36,311 nt of DNA from Verrucomicrobiota bacterium. GTDB lineage: Bacteria; Verrucomicrobiota; Verrucomicrobiia; Chthoniobacterales; JAFAMB01. Below are positions 1-8,381 of this stretch, in pieces. The stretch covers positions 1 through 36,311 of the forward strand of contig JAFBAP010000148.1 in NCBI GenBank assembly GCA_019247695.1, read 5' to 3'. The notes beneath the pieces were generated by a model, which made no database searches, was not told the origin of the DNA, and saw only the letters and a program-made list of their open reading frames with translations. Position numbers and translations under genes: made by a program. Numbering within the stretch: the first letter of the stretch is position 1; each line of letters opens with the position of its first letter.

Positions 1-20
1 GCCCGGCCTCTCCGAGTTTG

Positions 21-99
21 TACCCGCAACTCGTTACTCGTTACTGCTTACCCGACACCCGTTACTCGTTACTCGTTACTCGTTACTCGTTACCCGCCA
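21..99. repeat. Heptamer tandem repeat array (GTTACTC/GTTACCC)
   Basis: Degenerate head-to-tail copies of a 7-nt unit, GTTACTC with variants GTTACCC and CGACACC, fill this stretch; the four copies from position 61 are nearly perfect. A similar array with the same unit occurs at about 27085-27147. The array lies just beyond the 3' end of the MFS gene on the minus strand. An open frame crosses it on the plus strand but encodes only the repeat and antisense of the transporter. No gene is seen here. Confidence 0.85.
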
Positions 100-122
100 C
101 TTCTTCATTTGTGGCATTTCCC

Positions 123-1835
123 CTAGCCCGGGTAATCCGGGGTATGGGGATCATGATGCAGCGGACGATCCTTGGTCTCGGGAATGAAGATCAAGCCAAC
201 CACGAACGTCAGGGCCGCGACCACGATCGGGTACCACAGTCCATGATAGATGTTACCATTGGTTGCCACCAGCGCGAAGGCGATCGTCGGCAGAAATCCG
301 CCGAACCACCCGTTGCCGATGTGGTACGGAAGTGACATTGAAGTGTAACGGATGCGCGTTGGGAACAGTTCGACGAGCGCCGCGGCGATCGGACCATAGA
401 CCAGCGTCACGTAAATCACCAGGACGGTGAGCAAGAGGATGACCACCGGGCCGTTGAGTTGTGCCTTGTCGGCTTTGTCCGGGTAGCCTGCCTGCTTAAT
501 GGCGCCGCCGAGTTCCTTGGTGAACGCGGCATTCCTGGCTTTGAAATCGGCCGGACTTAACGGACCGCCTTCAAAACTCGGGATAACTTTGTCGCCGACC
601 TTGACCGAAGCGACCGTGCCGGGCGGGGCCGGATCAATGGAGTAGGAAACCGAGGCGCGGGCCAGCGCTGCGGTGGCGATATCGGCTGACGAGGTGAAAT
701 TGGGCTTATTGGGGTTGGCAAAGAGCTCGAACTGAAAATGTGCAGTCTGGGGATCGGCGGTAACGATCACGGGGGATTTTGTCTGCGCGGCCTCGAGCGC
801 GGGATTGGAATAATGGGTAATGGCTTTGAACAGCGGGAAATAGGTCAAGACGGCAAGCAGGCAGCCGAGCATGATGATCGGTTTGCGCCCCACCCTGTCT
901 GAAAGCGCGCCGAAGATGATGAAGAAAGGAGTGCCGATCAGCAGCGACGCTGCGATCAGGATGTTTGCGGTCGGACCGTCCACCTTCAACGTTTGCGTCA
1001 GGAAATATAGGGCATAAAACTGGCCCGTATACCAAACGACGGCCTGACCGGCCGTGAGTCCCAAAAGCGCGAGCAGCACGATCCGGAGATTGCTCCAGCG
1101 GCCGAAGGACTCCGAGAGCGGCGCCTTGGAACCGCGGCCCTGGGCCTTCATCTCGGCAAACACGGGTGATTCATTCAGCTTGAGGCGGATGTAAACGGAG
1201 ATCCCGAGGAGGATTATCGAAACCAGGAACGGTATACGCCAGCCCCAGAGTCCGAACTGTTCTTCACCCATCCAGGTGCGCACCCACAGGATCACGAGCA
1301 GTGAAAAGAACAATCCGACCGTCGCGGTGGTCTGGATCCAACTCGTGTAAAAACCGCGTTTACCCTGAGGCGCGTGCTCGGCAACGTAGGTGGCTGCGCC
1401 GCCGTATTCACCGCCGAGGGCGAGCCCTTGCAACAGGCGCAAGGCAATCAGGAGGACCGGGGCCGCGACGCCGATTGCCTGGTAAGCGGGGAGCAGTCCG
1501 ACCACGAAGGTTGATGCACCCATGCAGAGAATAGTGATCAGGAAGGTGTATTTGCGTCCAACCAGGTCGCCGATTCGGCCGAAGACCAGGGCGCCGAAGG
1601 GCCGCACCGCGAAACCGGCCGCAAATGCCAGCAGCGCAAAGATGAACTGCGAGGTCGGGTCCAACCCGGAGAAGAACTGTTTGCCGATGATCGCCGCAAG
1701 CGATCCGTAAAGGTAAAAATCATACCATTCAAAGATCGTACCGAGAGAAGAGGCGAGAATCACCAACCAGTGGCGGGTCGCCAGCGTCGGGGGTTCGACA
1801 CCGCCAACCCGGTAGGAAGAAGAAGAGCCGTTCAT
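123..1835 (-). CDS. MFS transporter, metabolite:H+ symporter (MHS) type, with large internal insertion
   Basis: A 570-residue inner-membrane transporter, probably proton-coupled uptake of an organic acid or similar metabolite; the substrate cannot be read from the sequence. Residues 34-39 (IFEWYD) are typical of the MHS/ShiA/ProP group. The two MFS loop motifs are visible: GRIGDLVGRK at 86-95 and GALSDRVGRK at 309-318. Family members are usually 430-450 residues; the extra length is a hydrophilic segment at about 342-460 between two membrane helices of the second half, probably extracytoplasmic. The ATG start is chosen because the conserved N-terminal helix follows directly; no clear Shine-Dalgarno precedes it. 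It is separated from the malonate decarboxylase operon by two genes, so import of malonate or another dicarboxylate is possible but unproven. Confidence 0.88.
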   Translation of the reverse strand: MNGSSSSYRVGGVEPPTLATRHWLVILASSLGTIFEWYDFYLYGSLAAIIGKQFFSGLDPTSQFIFALLAFAAGFAVRPFGALVFGRIGDLVGRKYTFLITILCMGASTFVVGLLPAYQAIGVAAPVLLIALRLLQGLALGGEYGGAATYVAEHAPQGKRGFYTSWIQTTATVGLFFSLLVILWVRTWMGEEQFGLWGWRIPFLVSIILLGISVYIRLKLNESPVFAEMKAQGRGSKAPLSESFGRWSNLRIVLLALLGLTAGQAVVWYTGQFYALYFLTQTLKVDGPTANILIAASLLIGTPFFIIFGALSDRVGRKPIIMLGCLLAVLTYFPLFKAITHYSNPALEAAQTKSPVIVTADPQTAHFQFELFANPNKPNFTSSADIATAALARASVSYSIDPAPPGTVASVKVGDKVIPSFEGGPLSPADFKARNAAFTKELGGAIKQAGYPDKADKAQLNGPVVILLLTVLVIYVTLVYGPIAAALVELFPTRIRYTSMSLPYHIGNGWFGGFLPTIAFALVATNGNIYHGLWYPIVVAALTFVVGLIFIPETKDRPLHHDPHTPDYPG

Positions 1836-2014
1836 AGGAGAATTCAGGAGAAATCCTAACTTTTCGCGGATTTATCCCAGCTTCCGTTTCACTAACCAAG
1901 GAGAAAATGTACGGGGCGGGCCACCGGCAAGGGTATTATTTACAACGAGACCAGAAATCGTAATTACTTCGGGCGGAAAAATGACGCTGCGCGGTGTTCT
2001 CCGGGTGCGAGCGG

Positions 2015-2623
2015 TCAGGGCCCCTCAACTTCGAGCCAGGCAAACGTCGCCACAAATCCCGCCGCTTGCGGGCTGCAGACGTACAAACCGGCACAGATCG
2101 GCCCTGCACCTTCGTGCAGGTGAGCCATCCGGATCTGGGTCCAGTTTTTCGGCAGGTCCGATTCCGGAGCGCCGGTGGCGGCGGAGACGGTGTAATCGGA
2201 TTGCGTGCGCACGATCCGGAACCACGCGGCCCCGTAATCGGGCCCCAGGTCCTGGGTCGACCAGTCCGACCAGCCGTGGTTAGTCACCACCGCACCGAGG
2301 CGGCTTGGCTGATCCGGTTCAAACTCGACCGCCGTTTTAAGCCAGCACTCGGACGACGACCAGACCAGCAGCCCGGCCTGATCGTACTGATGCTTCGGCG
2401 TGGAGGTCACTTTGGTACTCAAGGTAAAATCGCCGGTCAACGGCAGGTACAGGTGGTGCCCGTTATCCACCTGAAATCCGTAGTGGGTGCGCTGCCAGAA
2501 ATCGGTCTGCGCCGCAGTTACCACCTTTAAACCTTGTGCGGTGAGCGCGTAATCCGGCGGTGGATTTCGCCACTGCATCGTGGGGCTGAGGCTCGGGCCG
2601 GAGAAAGACTCGCGAAGGTGCAT
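2015..2623 (-). CDS. DUF1349 family protein (concanavalin A-like fold)
   Basis: A 202-residue protein without signal peptide or membrane segment. The pattern ESFSGPSLSPTMQW followed by NPP near the N-terminus, DFWQRTHYGF around 42-51, and a later DQAGLLVW segment match the DUF1349 family, a predicted jelly-roll/concanavalin A-like beta-sandwich sometimes annotated as 'regulation of enolase protein 1'. Its biochemical role is not established; carbohydrate binding is a guess from the fold. The start at 2623 keeps the FSGPSL segment that family members share; a second ATG at 2578 would remove it. It lies on the minus strand upstream of, and co-directional with, the MFS transporter, and is divergent from the dioxygenase-like gene. 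Confidence 0.75.
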   Translation of the reverse strand: MHLRESFSGPSLSPTMQWRNPPPDYALTAQGLKVVTAAQTDFWQRTHYGFQVDNGHHLYLPLTGDFTLSTKVTSTPKHQYDQAGLLVWSSSECWLKTAVEFEPDQPSRLGAVVTNHGWSDWSTQDLGPDYGAAWFRIVRTQSDYTVSAATGAPESDLPKNWTQIRMAHLHEGAGPICAGLYVCSPQAAGFVATFAWLEVEGP

Positions 2624-2775
2624 CCGGCGCAGTGTAGAAGCGCGGCCGCGCGAGTACAGCGTTTCCGGCCGGCAAAAAGATCGCGCGGCTCATCAGCCGC
2701 ATCCGCCGGTGCGGCGTAGCGCCGCGCGGCGATGGAAATGGATTGCAAAATCATCCAGGCGCGTGAGGATATCAG

Positions 2776-3393
2776 GTGGCGGATTCTGGTCGATCGACCT
2801 TCTCAAGGCGCCGGTTCCTTCGTGCGATGGCCGTGGCGGCTGCCCCGGTCGCCTTGTTTGCGCGGGTTCAGACTCTGCTCGGGCGGGACAACGGTACGGT
2901 CGAGCTGGAACCCACCCCTCCCGCCGGTGATCAACTGGAAGTCACGCCTGAGGAGACGGCGGGGCCGTTCTTCCGGCCGCACTCGCCCTTGACGAACGAT
3001 TTTCGCGGGTCAGGCCTGAAAGGTGTTCCGGTCACGTTGTCCGGTTATGTTCTCAACCGCAAAGGCCAGCCGATTCCCGGGGCGCTGCTCGACTTCTGGC
3101 ATGCGGACGCCGATGGTGAATACGATTTTGAGGGATTCCGCTGCCGCGGGCACCAATTCTCGGATGCGAGCGGGCGGTACGTGCTTGAGACGATCGTGCC
3201 GGGCCTATACCCGGGCCGCACGCGTCACTACCACGTCCGCTTGCAGGCGGCAAATGGTCCGATCCTTTCCACCCAGCTCTATTTTCCAGGGGAAACCCGA
3301 AACGCATCTGATTCGTTATTCCGGCCGGATTTGCTTCTCAAAATTCGGGAGACAGGCTCGGTACGCCTCGCCAGTTTCAACTTCGTCCGGTGA
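2776..3393 (+). CDS. Intradiol ring-cleavage dioxygenase-like protein, Tat-exported
   Basis: A 205-residue protein related to protocatechuate 3,4-dioxygenase and catechol 1,2-dioxygenase, which use non-haem Fe(III) to open catechol rings between the hydroxyls. The four iron ligands of the family are present: Y116 (GEYD), Y145 (GLYPG), H151 and H153 (RHYH). A twin-arginine signal SRRRFLRA at 10-17 followed by an alanine-rich hydrophobic stretch predicts folded export through Tat. It is a single-domain protein, near the size of a PcaG/PcaH subunit, with no second subunit beside it. Start: GTG at 2776 preceded by a GAGG element about 9 nt upstream. The exported single-subunit form resembles dioxygenase-like proteins of uncertain substrate, so an aromatic-degradation role is inferred only. 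It lies 92 nt upstream of mdcA on the same strand. Confidence 0.82.
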   Translation: MADSGRSTFSRRRFLRAMAVAAAPVALFARVQTLLGRDNGTVELEPTPPAGDQLEVTPEETAGPFFRPHSPLTNDFRGSGLKGVPVTLSGYVLNRKGQPIPGALLDFWHADADGEYDFEGFRCRGHQFSDASGRYVLETIVPGLYPGRTRHYHVRLQAANGPILSTQLYFPGETRNASDSLFRPDLLLKIRETGSVRLASFNFVR

Positions 3394-3485
3394 CGCGTGC
3401 CGTCCGCCGTTACCCGCCGGGTTTATGGATCCTGGGCGCCGGGCAGCTTCCGTTCCACCTCTTAACCTGATGCCAGGAAACCCTT

Positions 3486-5129
3486 ATGCCCGAGTGGCGG
3501 ACACAACAAGCTGAGAAGGAGTCGCGGCTCAATGCCGGTCGCAGATTTTCCGAGGGCAAAGTCTTCGCCGCGAACGATACGACCGCGTTGCTGGAAGCGG
3601 TGATTCGATCCGGGGACCGCGTTTGCCTGGAAGGCGACAACCAAAAGCAGGCCGACCACCTGGCAAACGCGCTGGCTGCGGCGGACAGATCCAGGCTGCA
3701 CGATCTGCACATCGTGCAATCAGGGCTCGTGCTGTCCGCACACCTTGACCTGTTCAGCAAGGGGATTGCGTCCAAGCTCGATTTTTCGTACTCCGGCCCG
3801 CAGGGCGCCGCGATCGCGCGCGCGCTCTACGCGGGCAAGATCGAGCTTGGGGCCATCCACACTTACATTGAGCTTTTCGCGCGTTACTTCGTGGATCTGA
3901 CGCCGCACGTCGCGCTCATCGCGGCCGTCAGCGCCGATCGCGAGGGTAACCTTTACACGGGCCCGAACACGGAGGACACGCCGACGATCGTGGAGGCGAC
4001 CCATTTCAAAAGCGGGATCGTCATCGCGCAGGTGAACCGGTTGGTCGACCGCGTGCCGCGGGTGGACATTCCCGGTGACCGTGTGGACTTCGTGGTCGAG
4101 GCGCCCCGCCCGTTTTACGTCGAACCCCTGTTCACGCGCGATCCGGCGGAAATCACCGACACCCAGATCCTGATGGCGATGCTCGCCATCAAAGGCATCT
4201 ACGCCGAATACGGTATCCGGAGGCTCAACCACGGGATCGGCTACGGAACGGCCGCCATCGAACTTCTCCTGCCCACGTTTGGTGAGTCGCTGGGGCTGAA
4301 AGGGCAGGTGGCGACGCATTGGGCACTCAACCCCCACCCGACGCTCATCCCCGCCATCGAATCAGGCTGGGTGAAGCAGATTCACTGTTTCGGCTCGGAG
4401 GTCGGGATGGACGAATACATCCGTGCCCGGCCGGACGTGTATTTCACCGGGTCGGACGGCTCCCTGCGTTCCAACCGCGCGTTCTGCCAGACGGCCGGGC
4501 TTTACGCCTGCGACCTGTTCATCGGATCCACGCTCCAGATTGATCTGGCCGGCAACAGTTCAACGGTCACGCCCGAACGCATCCCGGGGTTCGGCGGCGC
4601 GCCGAACATGGGTTCGGACGCGCACGGCCGCCGTCACGTTTCGGGGGCCTGGCTAAAGGCCGGCCGGCAGGCAAGCGAAGGGCAGCCGGGCATGGCGCGC
4701 GGCCGCAAACTGGTGGTGCAACTGCTTGAAACGTTCGGCGACAAGATGGTGCCGGCATTCGTCGAGGAACTCGCCGGTATAGAGTTCGCCCGGCGCATGA
4801 AGCTGGAGCTGGTCCCGGTGATGATCTACGGTGACGACGTGACCCACATTGTCACGGAGGAAGGCATCGCCAACCTGCTGCTTTGCCGCACGGCCGAAGA
4901 ACGCGAACAGGCAATCCGCGGCGTTGCCGGTTTCACCGCGGTGGGCCGCGCGCGAGACCGCAAAATGGTGGAAGCGCTGCGCAGCCGCGGCGTGATCCGC
5001 CGTCCTGAGGATCTTGACGTCAACCCTCTGGATGCGAACCGGCATTTGCTGGCGGCGCGTTCGATTAAAGACCTGGTGAAATGGTCCGGCGGCCTCTACC
5101 GGCCGCCGGGCAAGTTCCGGAATTGGTAA
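3486..5129 (+). CDS. mdcA: Malonate decarboxylase alpha subunit (acetyl-S-ACP:malonate ACP transferase)
   Basis: A 547-residue cytoplasmic protein, the usual MdcA length. It exchanges the acetyl group on the special acyl carrier protein for malonate, giving malonyl-S-ACP and acetate. Recognised by end-to-end similarity to known MdcA, with the CoA-transferase-type fold and conserved stretches such as LEGDNQKQADHLA near residue 45, RRLNHGIGYGTAAIELLLPT in the middle and GFGGAPNMGSDAHGRRH in the second half. ATG start with AGGA about 9 nt upstream. It is the first gene of mdcA-C-D-E-H, all on the plus strand with short or negative spacing. The genes for cofactor synthesis and attachment lie 3-4 kb away on the other strand. 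Confidence 0.95.
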   Translation: MPEWRTQQAEKESRLNAGRRFSEGKVFAANDTTALLEAVIRSGDRVCLEGDNQKQADHLANALAAADRSRLHDLHIVQSGLVLSAHLDLFSKGIASKLDFSYSGPQGAAIARALYAGKIELGAIHTYIELFARYFVDLTPHVALIAAVSADREGNLYTGPNTEDTPTIVEATHFKSGIVIAQVNRLVDRVPRVDIPGDRVDFVVEAPRPFYVEPLFTRDPAEITDTQILMAMLAIKGIYAEYGIRRLNHGIGYGTAAIELLLPTFGESLGLKGQVATHWALNPHPTLIPAIESGWVKQIHCFGSEVGMDEYIRARPDVYFTGSDGSLRSNRAFCQTAGLYACDLFIGSTLQIDLAGNSSTVTPERIPGFGGAPNMGSDAHGRRHVSGAWLKAGRQASEGQPGMARGRKLVVQLLETFGDKMVPAFVEELAGIEFARRMKLELVPVMIYGDDVTHIVTEEGIANLLLCRTAEEREQAIRGVAGFTAVGRARDRKMVEALRSRGVIRRPEDLDVNPLDANRHLLAARSIKDLVKWSGGLYRPPGKFRNW

Positions 5130-5168
5130 CCGAGTCGGACGGGCGGCGAAAGCCACCGTTTTTGGTTT

Positions 5169-5483
5169 ATGGAAACACTGGAAATCTGCCGGACGGCGGC
5201 GCGCCGTGCGCCCGGCGCGAAGCGTCACGCAATCACGGGAGTGGTGGCATCCGGCAACCTGGAAGTGCTGCTGGAGCGGGTCCTGGGCGACACCCGATGC
5301 GAGGTGACCGTCAAGACCTCCGTGGAGGGGTTCGGCGACGTGTGGCGCGCCGTCATCGACGATTTCGTGGAGCGGCATTCGCCTGGCGGGCTGAGAATCT
5401 CGATTAATGACGGGGGCGCCCGGCCCGACACGGTTTCGCTGCGGCTGGCGCAAGGGGTACGCCTGATGGAGGCCGGCGAATGA
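5169..5483 (+). CDS. mdcC: Malonate decarboxylase delta subunit (acyl carrier protein)
   Basis: A 104-residue acyl carrier protein of malonate decarboxylase. Known MdcC proteins carry a 2'-(5''-phosphoribosyl)-3'-dephospho-CoA group on a serine, through which malonyl and acetyl groups are bound as thioesters. The expected attachment site is S29 in VVASGNLEVL (25-34), close to the reported serine of the Klebsiella protein. Length agrees with the family (about 100). The gene begins 39 nt after mdcA and its stop overlaps the start of mdcD by 4 nt (ATGA), so translation is probably coupled. The attachment enzyme MdcG and cofactor synthase MdcB are encoded at 11234-12817. Confidence 0.92.
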   Translation: METLEICRTAARRAPGAKRHAITGVVASGNLEVLLERVLGDTRCEVTVKTSVEGFGDVWRAVIDDFVERHSPGGLRISINDGGARPDTVSLRLAQGVRLMEAGE

Positions 5484-6406
5484 AGGACCCGCTCACGAAG
5501 TACCGGACGGGAAGCTGGTATGAAGCGACGGCACGCGAGCGCCTTGCGGGCTTGCTCGACACCGGGAGTTTCAGCGAATTTATCGGGCCCCAAGAGCGCG
5601 AGGTCAGCCCGCACCTTGCATGGTTTGATCTGCCGGAAGCTTTTGACGACGGCATCATCATCGGTCACGGCGCGATCCAGGGCCGGGAGGTGCTCGTAGC
5701 GGCGCAGGAGGGCCGCTTTATGGGCGGTACTTTTGGTGAAGTGCACGGGGCCAAGCTCACCGGGCTGCTCCGCTACGCGCGCGACGACCGGGCTGCGCCG
5801 CGTATAGTGCTGCTGCTCCTGGACACCGGCGGCGTGCGTTTGCAGGAGGCGAACGCCGGTGAACTGGCGGTTTCCGAAATCATCCGCGCCATCCTGGAAG
5901 CGCGCACAGCGGGAGTCGCCGTGATTGCGATGGTCGGCGGACGGGCGGGCTGCTTCGGCGGCGGAGGCATCATCGCCGGGTGCTGCAGCCGGATCGTGAT
6001 TTCTGAGCAGGGCCGGATCGGCGTTTCCGGGCCGGAGGTGATCGAGACCAACATGGGCGTGGAGGAATTCGATTCGCGCGACCGGCCGCTGGTCTGGCGC
6101 ACGACGGGCGGCAAAACGCGCCGGGTGCTCGGCGGCGCCGATGCTTACGCCGGGGACAACATCGCCAGCTTTCGGGACGCAACCATCAGTCTGCTGGACC
6201 GGATCCCCGCGTTCGATCTCGATACCATGGAGAAGGAGCAGGCGCGCCTGGCGCGTCGTCTCGAAAGGTTCGGCCGCTGCGGCGATACGCCGGAAATCTG
6301 GCAGGTCCTTGGCATCGCCGAAGCGGACCGGATCGCCGATTTGGCGGATGAAGATTTTGTCCGGATAGCGAATGCGCAAGAGGGGGCGAATCATGACGCT
6401 CGTTGA
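5480..6406 (+). CDS. mdcD: Malonate decarboxylase beta subunit (malonyl-S-ACP decarboxylase)
   Basis: A 308-residue crotonase/carboxyltransferase-fold protein. MdcD and MdcE together decarboxylate malonyl-S-ACP to acetyl-S-ACP without biotin in the soluble enzyme type. Conserved features include DTGGVRLQEANAGE at about 116-129, the glycine-rich GGRAGCFGGGGI segment at about 153-164 and VSGPEVIETN at about 184-193, all arranged as in MdcD. The start overlaps mdcC (ATGA) and the 3' end overlaps mdcE by 14 nt, supporting a single operon with coupled translation. Neither biotin carrier (MadF-like) nor membrane decarboxylase (MadB-like) genes are visible, so this is the soluble, biotin-independent type. 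Confidence 0.93.
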   Translation: MKDPLTKYRTGSWYEATARERLAGLLDTGSFSEFIGPQEREVSPHLAWFDLPEAFDDGIIIGHGAIQGREVLVAAQEGRFMGGTFGEVHGAKLTGLLRYARDDRAAPRIVLLLLDTGGVRLQEANAGELAVSEIIRAILEARTAGVAVIAMVGGRAGCFGGGGIIAGCCSRIVISEQGRIGVSGPEVIETNMGVEEFDSRDRPLVWRTTGGKTRRVLGGADAYAGDNIASFRDATISLLDRIPAFDLDTMEKEQARLARRLERFGRCGDTPEIWQVLGIAEADRIADLADEDFVRIANAQEGANHDAR

Positions 6407-7133
6407 AGTGCTGGATACCTTGTTCCCGGCCGGTCACGACACGCGGGTGGAGAATGAAGGCATCCTCCACGGCACAGCCCGATACGGCGAAGGCCGGACG
6501 GCGGCCGTCCTCGGCCTGGTCGGCCGGACGCCTCTGGGAGTTGACGGCGCGCTGGCGCTCGCAGGCCGCGTGCTTGACGTGATCCACGGTGCGCCGGGCC
6601 GACCGGTTGCGGTGTTGATCGATGCGCAGAGCCAGCGCATGCGCCGGCGCGACGAGATGCTTGGGCTGAATGAGTATCTGGCGCATCTGGCCAAATGTTT
6701 TGTGCTGGCCTCGCAGCGCGGACATCGCACCGTCAGCGTCCTTTTCGGACGGGCCGCTGCGGGGGCATTCATCGCGACCGGCCTGGTGCAGGATGAACTG
6801 GTAGCAGTGCCGGGGGGCGATCCGGTGGTGATGGACCTGCCCTCGATCGCTCGCGTGACCAAGCTGCCGCAGGACAGGCTGGAAGCGTTATCCAAAGATA
6901 CGCCCGTGTTCGCTCCCGGGTTGGACCATGCGCCGCCGATCGGCGCAGTGGCTGAAATCTGGACCGACGGTGGTGGGTGGGCGCAGAAGATGGCGATGGC
7001 TCTGGATGGCCCGCCGGGTGCGCCCGACCGGCGCGACGAAATCGGCGCCGAGCGCAAAGGCCGTTTGAAGGCGGCGGCGATCGCCAGGCGCGTCAAGCAG
7101 GAAGCCGTCGCGAGCATTCAACGCAGACCGTGA
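6393..7133 (+). CDS. mdcE: Malonate decarboxylase gamma subunit (co-decarboxylase)
   Basis: A 246-residue partner of MdcD in the malonyl-S-ACP decarboxylase step; both have the carboxyltransferase fold. Recognisable MdcE segments are IHGAPGRPVAVLIDAQSQRM and a following LGLNEYLAHLAKC, then GRAAAGAFIATGL near residue 120. The ATG at 6393 is preferred over the one at 6372, because a GAGGGGG element lies just upstream and the first residues MTLVEVLDTLF match the family start; this gives a 14-nt overlap with mdcD. The stop overlaps the GTG start of mdcH by 4 nt. The C-terminal 30 residues are charged and variable. Confidence 0.92.
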   Translation: MTLVEVLDTLFPAGHDTRVENEGILHGTARYGEGRTAAVLGLVGRTPLGVDGALALAGRVLDVIHGAPGRPVAVLIDAQSQRMRRRDEMLGLNEYLAHLAKCFVLASQRGHRTVSVLFGRAAAGAFIATGLVQDELVAVPGGDPVVMDLPSIARVTKLPQDRLEALSKDTPVFAPGLDHAPPIGAVAEIWTDGGGWAQKMAMALDGPPGAPDRRDEIGAERKGRLKAAAIARRVKQEAVASIQRRP

Positions 7134-8068
7134 GCGGTCCGACCGCCATTCTGTGCTCCGGCCAGGGAACGCAGCACGCAGGGATGTTTGACCTGACGGG
7201 CCAGCAACCCGAGGCGCAACGCGTATTCGAAGCGGCGCGCGCCGTGCTGGACGGCAAAGATCCGCGGCAACTCGTTCGTGAGGCGGACCCGGCAACGCTT
7301 TATTCGAATCGCGTGGGCCAGGTTCTGTGCTGCTCCCAGGCGCTCGCCGGCTGGACGCTGATTCAGCGGCACCTTTCGAGGCCGGTGATCATCGCGGGTT
7401 ACAGCGTCGGCGAACTTGCCGCCTGGGGCTGCGCCGGTCTGCTGACACCCGAGGAAGTGTTGCGGCTGGCCGTGCTGCGGGCCGAGGTCATGGATGCTGC
7501 GGGTAACGGTAACACCGGCCTCGCCGCCATCCGGGGATTGGGGCGTGCGCGGCTCGAATCCATCTGCCATCCGCACGACGTTCATATCGCCATCGTGAAC
7601 AGCGGGGACCTCTTCATCGTAGGCGGCGTTCGGGACGCATTGAGCCGCGTTTGCGATGCGGCGCTCAAAGCCGGGGCCGCACGGGCAGGCATGCTGCACG
7701 TCGCCGTGGCTGCCCACACGCCGCTCCTGGCCGAGGCAAGCCGGCGATTCGGCGCGGCCCTCGCGCAGTTAAACCTGCCCCTGCACTCCCCGGCGGATGT
7801 GCGGTTGTTGACCGGCATCGACGGCGAAGTGGTATTCGATCCGCCCGCCGGGGCCGGCAAGCTCGCGCAACAGATCAGCCGCACCGTTGATTGGGCGGCT
7901 TGCCTGGATGCCTGCCGCGCGACGGGGGCAAAAACGGTGCTCGAACTCGGGCCGGGACGTGCACTCGCAAACCTGGCCCGCGAGGTCCTGACGGATGCAC
8001 AGGTTCGCAGCGTCGAGGATTTCCGCACGCCGGAAGGCGTGGTGAAATGGGTGCCGGGTGCCGGGTGA
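7130..8068 (+). CDS. mdcH: Malonate decarboxylase epsilon subunit (malonyl-CoA:ACP transacylase)
   Basis: A 312-residue FabD-like acyltransferase that loads malonyl groups from malonyl-CoA onto the carrier protein, priming the decarboxylase. Conserved elements are GQGTQ near the N-terminus and GYSVGE, which holds the catalytic serine of the GxSxG acyltransferase motif; a distal AHTPLL histidine and the C-terminal LELGPGRAL also fit. The frame is open farther upstream, but the GTG at 7130 (GTGA overlap with the mdcE stop) places the GQGTQ motif at the normal distance from the N-terminus. The last residues (VPGAG) and the stop codon come from a heptamer repeat that starts here, so the C-terminus may have been altered by repeat insertion. 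Confidence 0.92.
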   Translation: MSGPTAILCSGQGTQHAGMFDLTGQQPEAQRVFEAARAVLDGKDPRQLVREADPATLYSNRVGQVLCCSQALAGWTLIQRHLSRPVIIAGYSVGELAAWGCAGLLTPEEVLRLAVLRAEVMDAAGNGNTGLAAIRGLGRARLESICHPHDVHIAIVNSGDLFIVGGVRDALSRVCDAALKAGAARAGMLHVAVAAHTPLLAEASRRFGAALAQLNLPLHSPADVRLLTGIDGEVVFDPPAGAGKLAQQISRTVDWAACLDACRATGAKTVLELGPGRALANLAREVLTDAQVRSVEDFRTPEGVVKWVPGAG

Positions 8069-8381
8069 CGGGTGTCGGGTGTCGAGTTAAATGCCACAAA
8101 TGCCACAAGCGGAAAAATGCCACAAATGGAAGAGAGTGCCGGGTGCCGGGTGTCGAGTAGCGTTCGGCGTTCGGTCACACGGCGGGCACAACGACGGAGT
8201 TCACACGGTCACGCCACGGGCACGACGTAAGAGTTCACACGGCGACCACGGCGGGAAGAGGGGGAAAGCGTTCGGAGCTCTGAGTTCGGGGTTCGGAGCG
8301 GGATCCTGGGGGGGCTGGGTGGGAATATCAACCTTAGCGTTGCCGCCAAGTATTGGGCCCGCCGAGTCCTCTCAATCTGTG
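8069..8381. repeat. Intergenic repeat mosaic between convergent genes
   Basis: No gene is visible between mdcH and the convergent acetolactate synthase-type gene. The stretch contains GGGTGCC/GGGTGTC heptamers (from about 8051 and again near 8140), three ATGCCACAAA-type copies (8089-8127), CACACGGCGAACACGG-type modules (about 8177-8265), TTCGGAG heptamers (8273-8300) and a reverse copy of the CACAGATTACACAG module at its right end. The same module types recur at 21060-21360, 26724-27147, 31403-31735 and 35969-36311. Confidence 0.8.

Noticed and set aside
18-335. Plus-strand frame over the first heptamer array
   Set aside because: The N-terminal part is repeat-encoded (TRYSLLVTRYS type) and the rest is antisense to the MFS transporter.
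2580-2992. Overlapping frames around the dioxygenase start
   Set aside because: They lack family similarity and ribosome binding sites, while the frame at 2776 encodes conserved iron ligands and a Tat signal.
5225-6394. Long minus-strand open frame (389 codons) across mdcC-mdcD
   Set aside because: It is antisense to well-recognised genes, has no known domain, and is rich in Arg/Ala/Pro as expected from the complementary strand of high-GC coding DNA.
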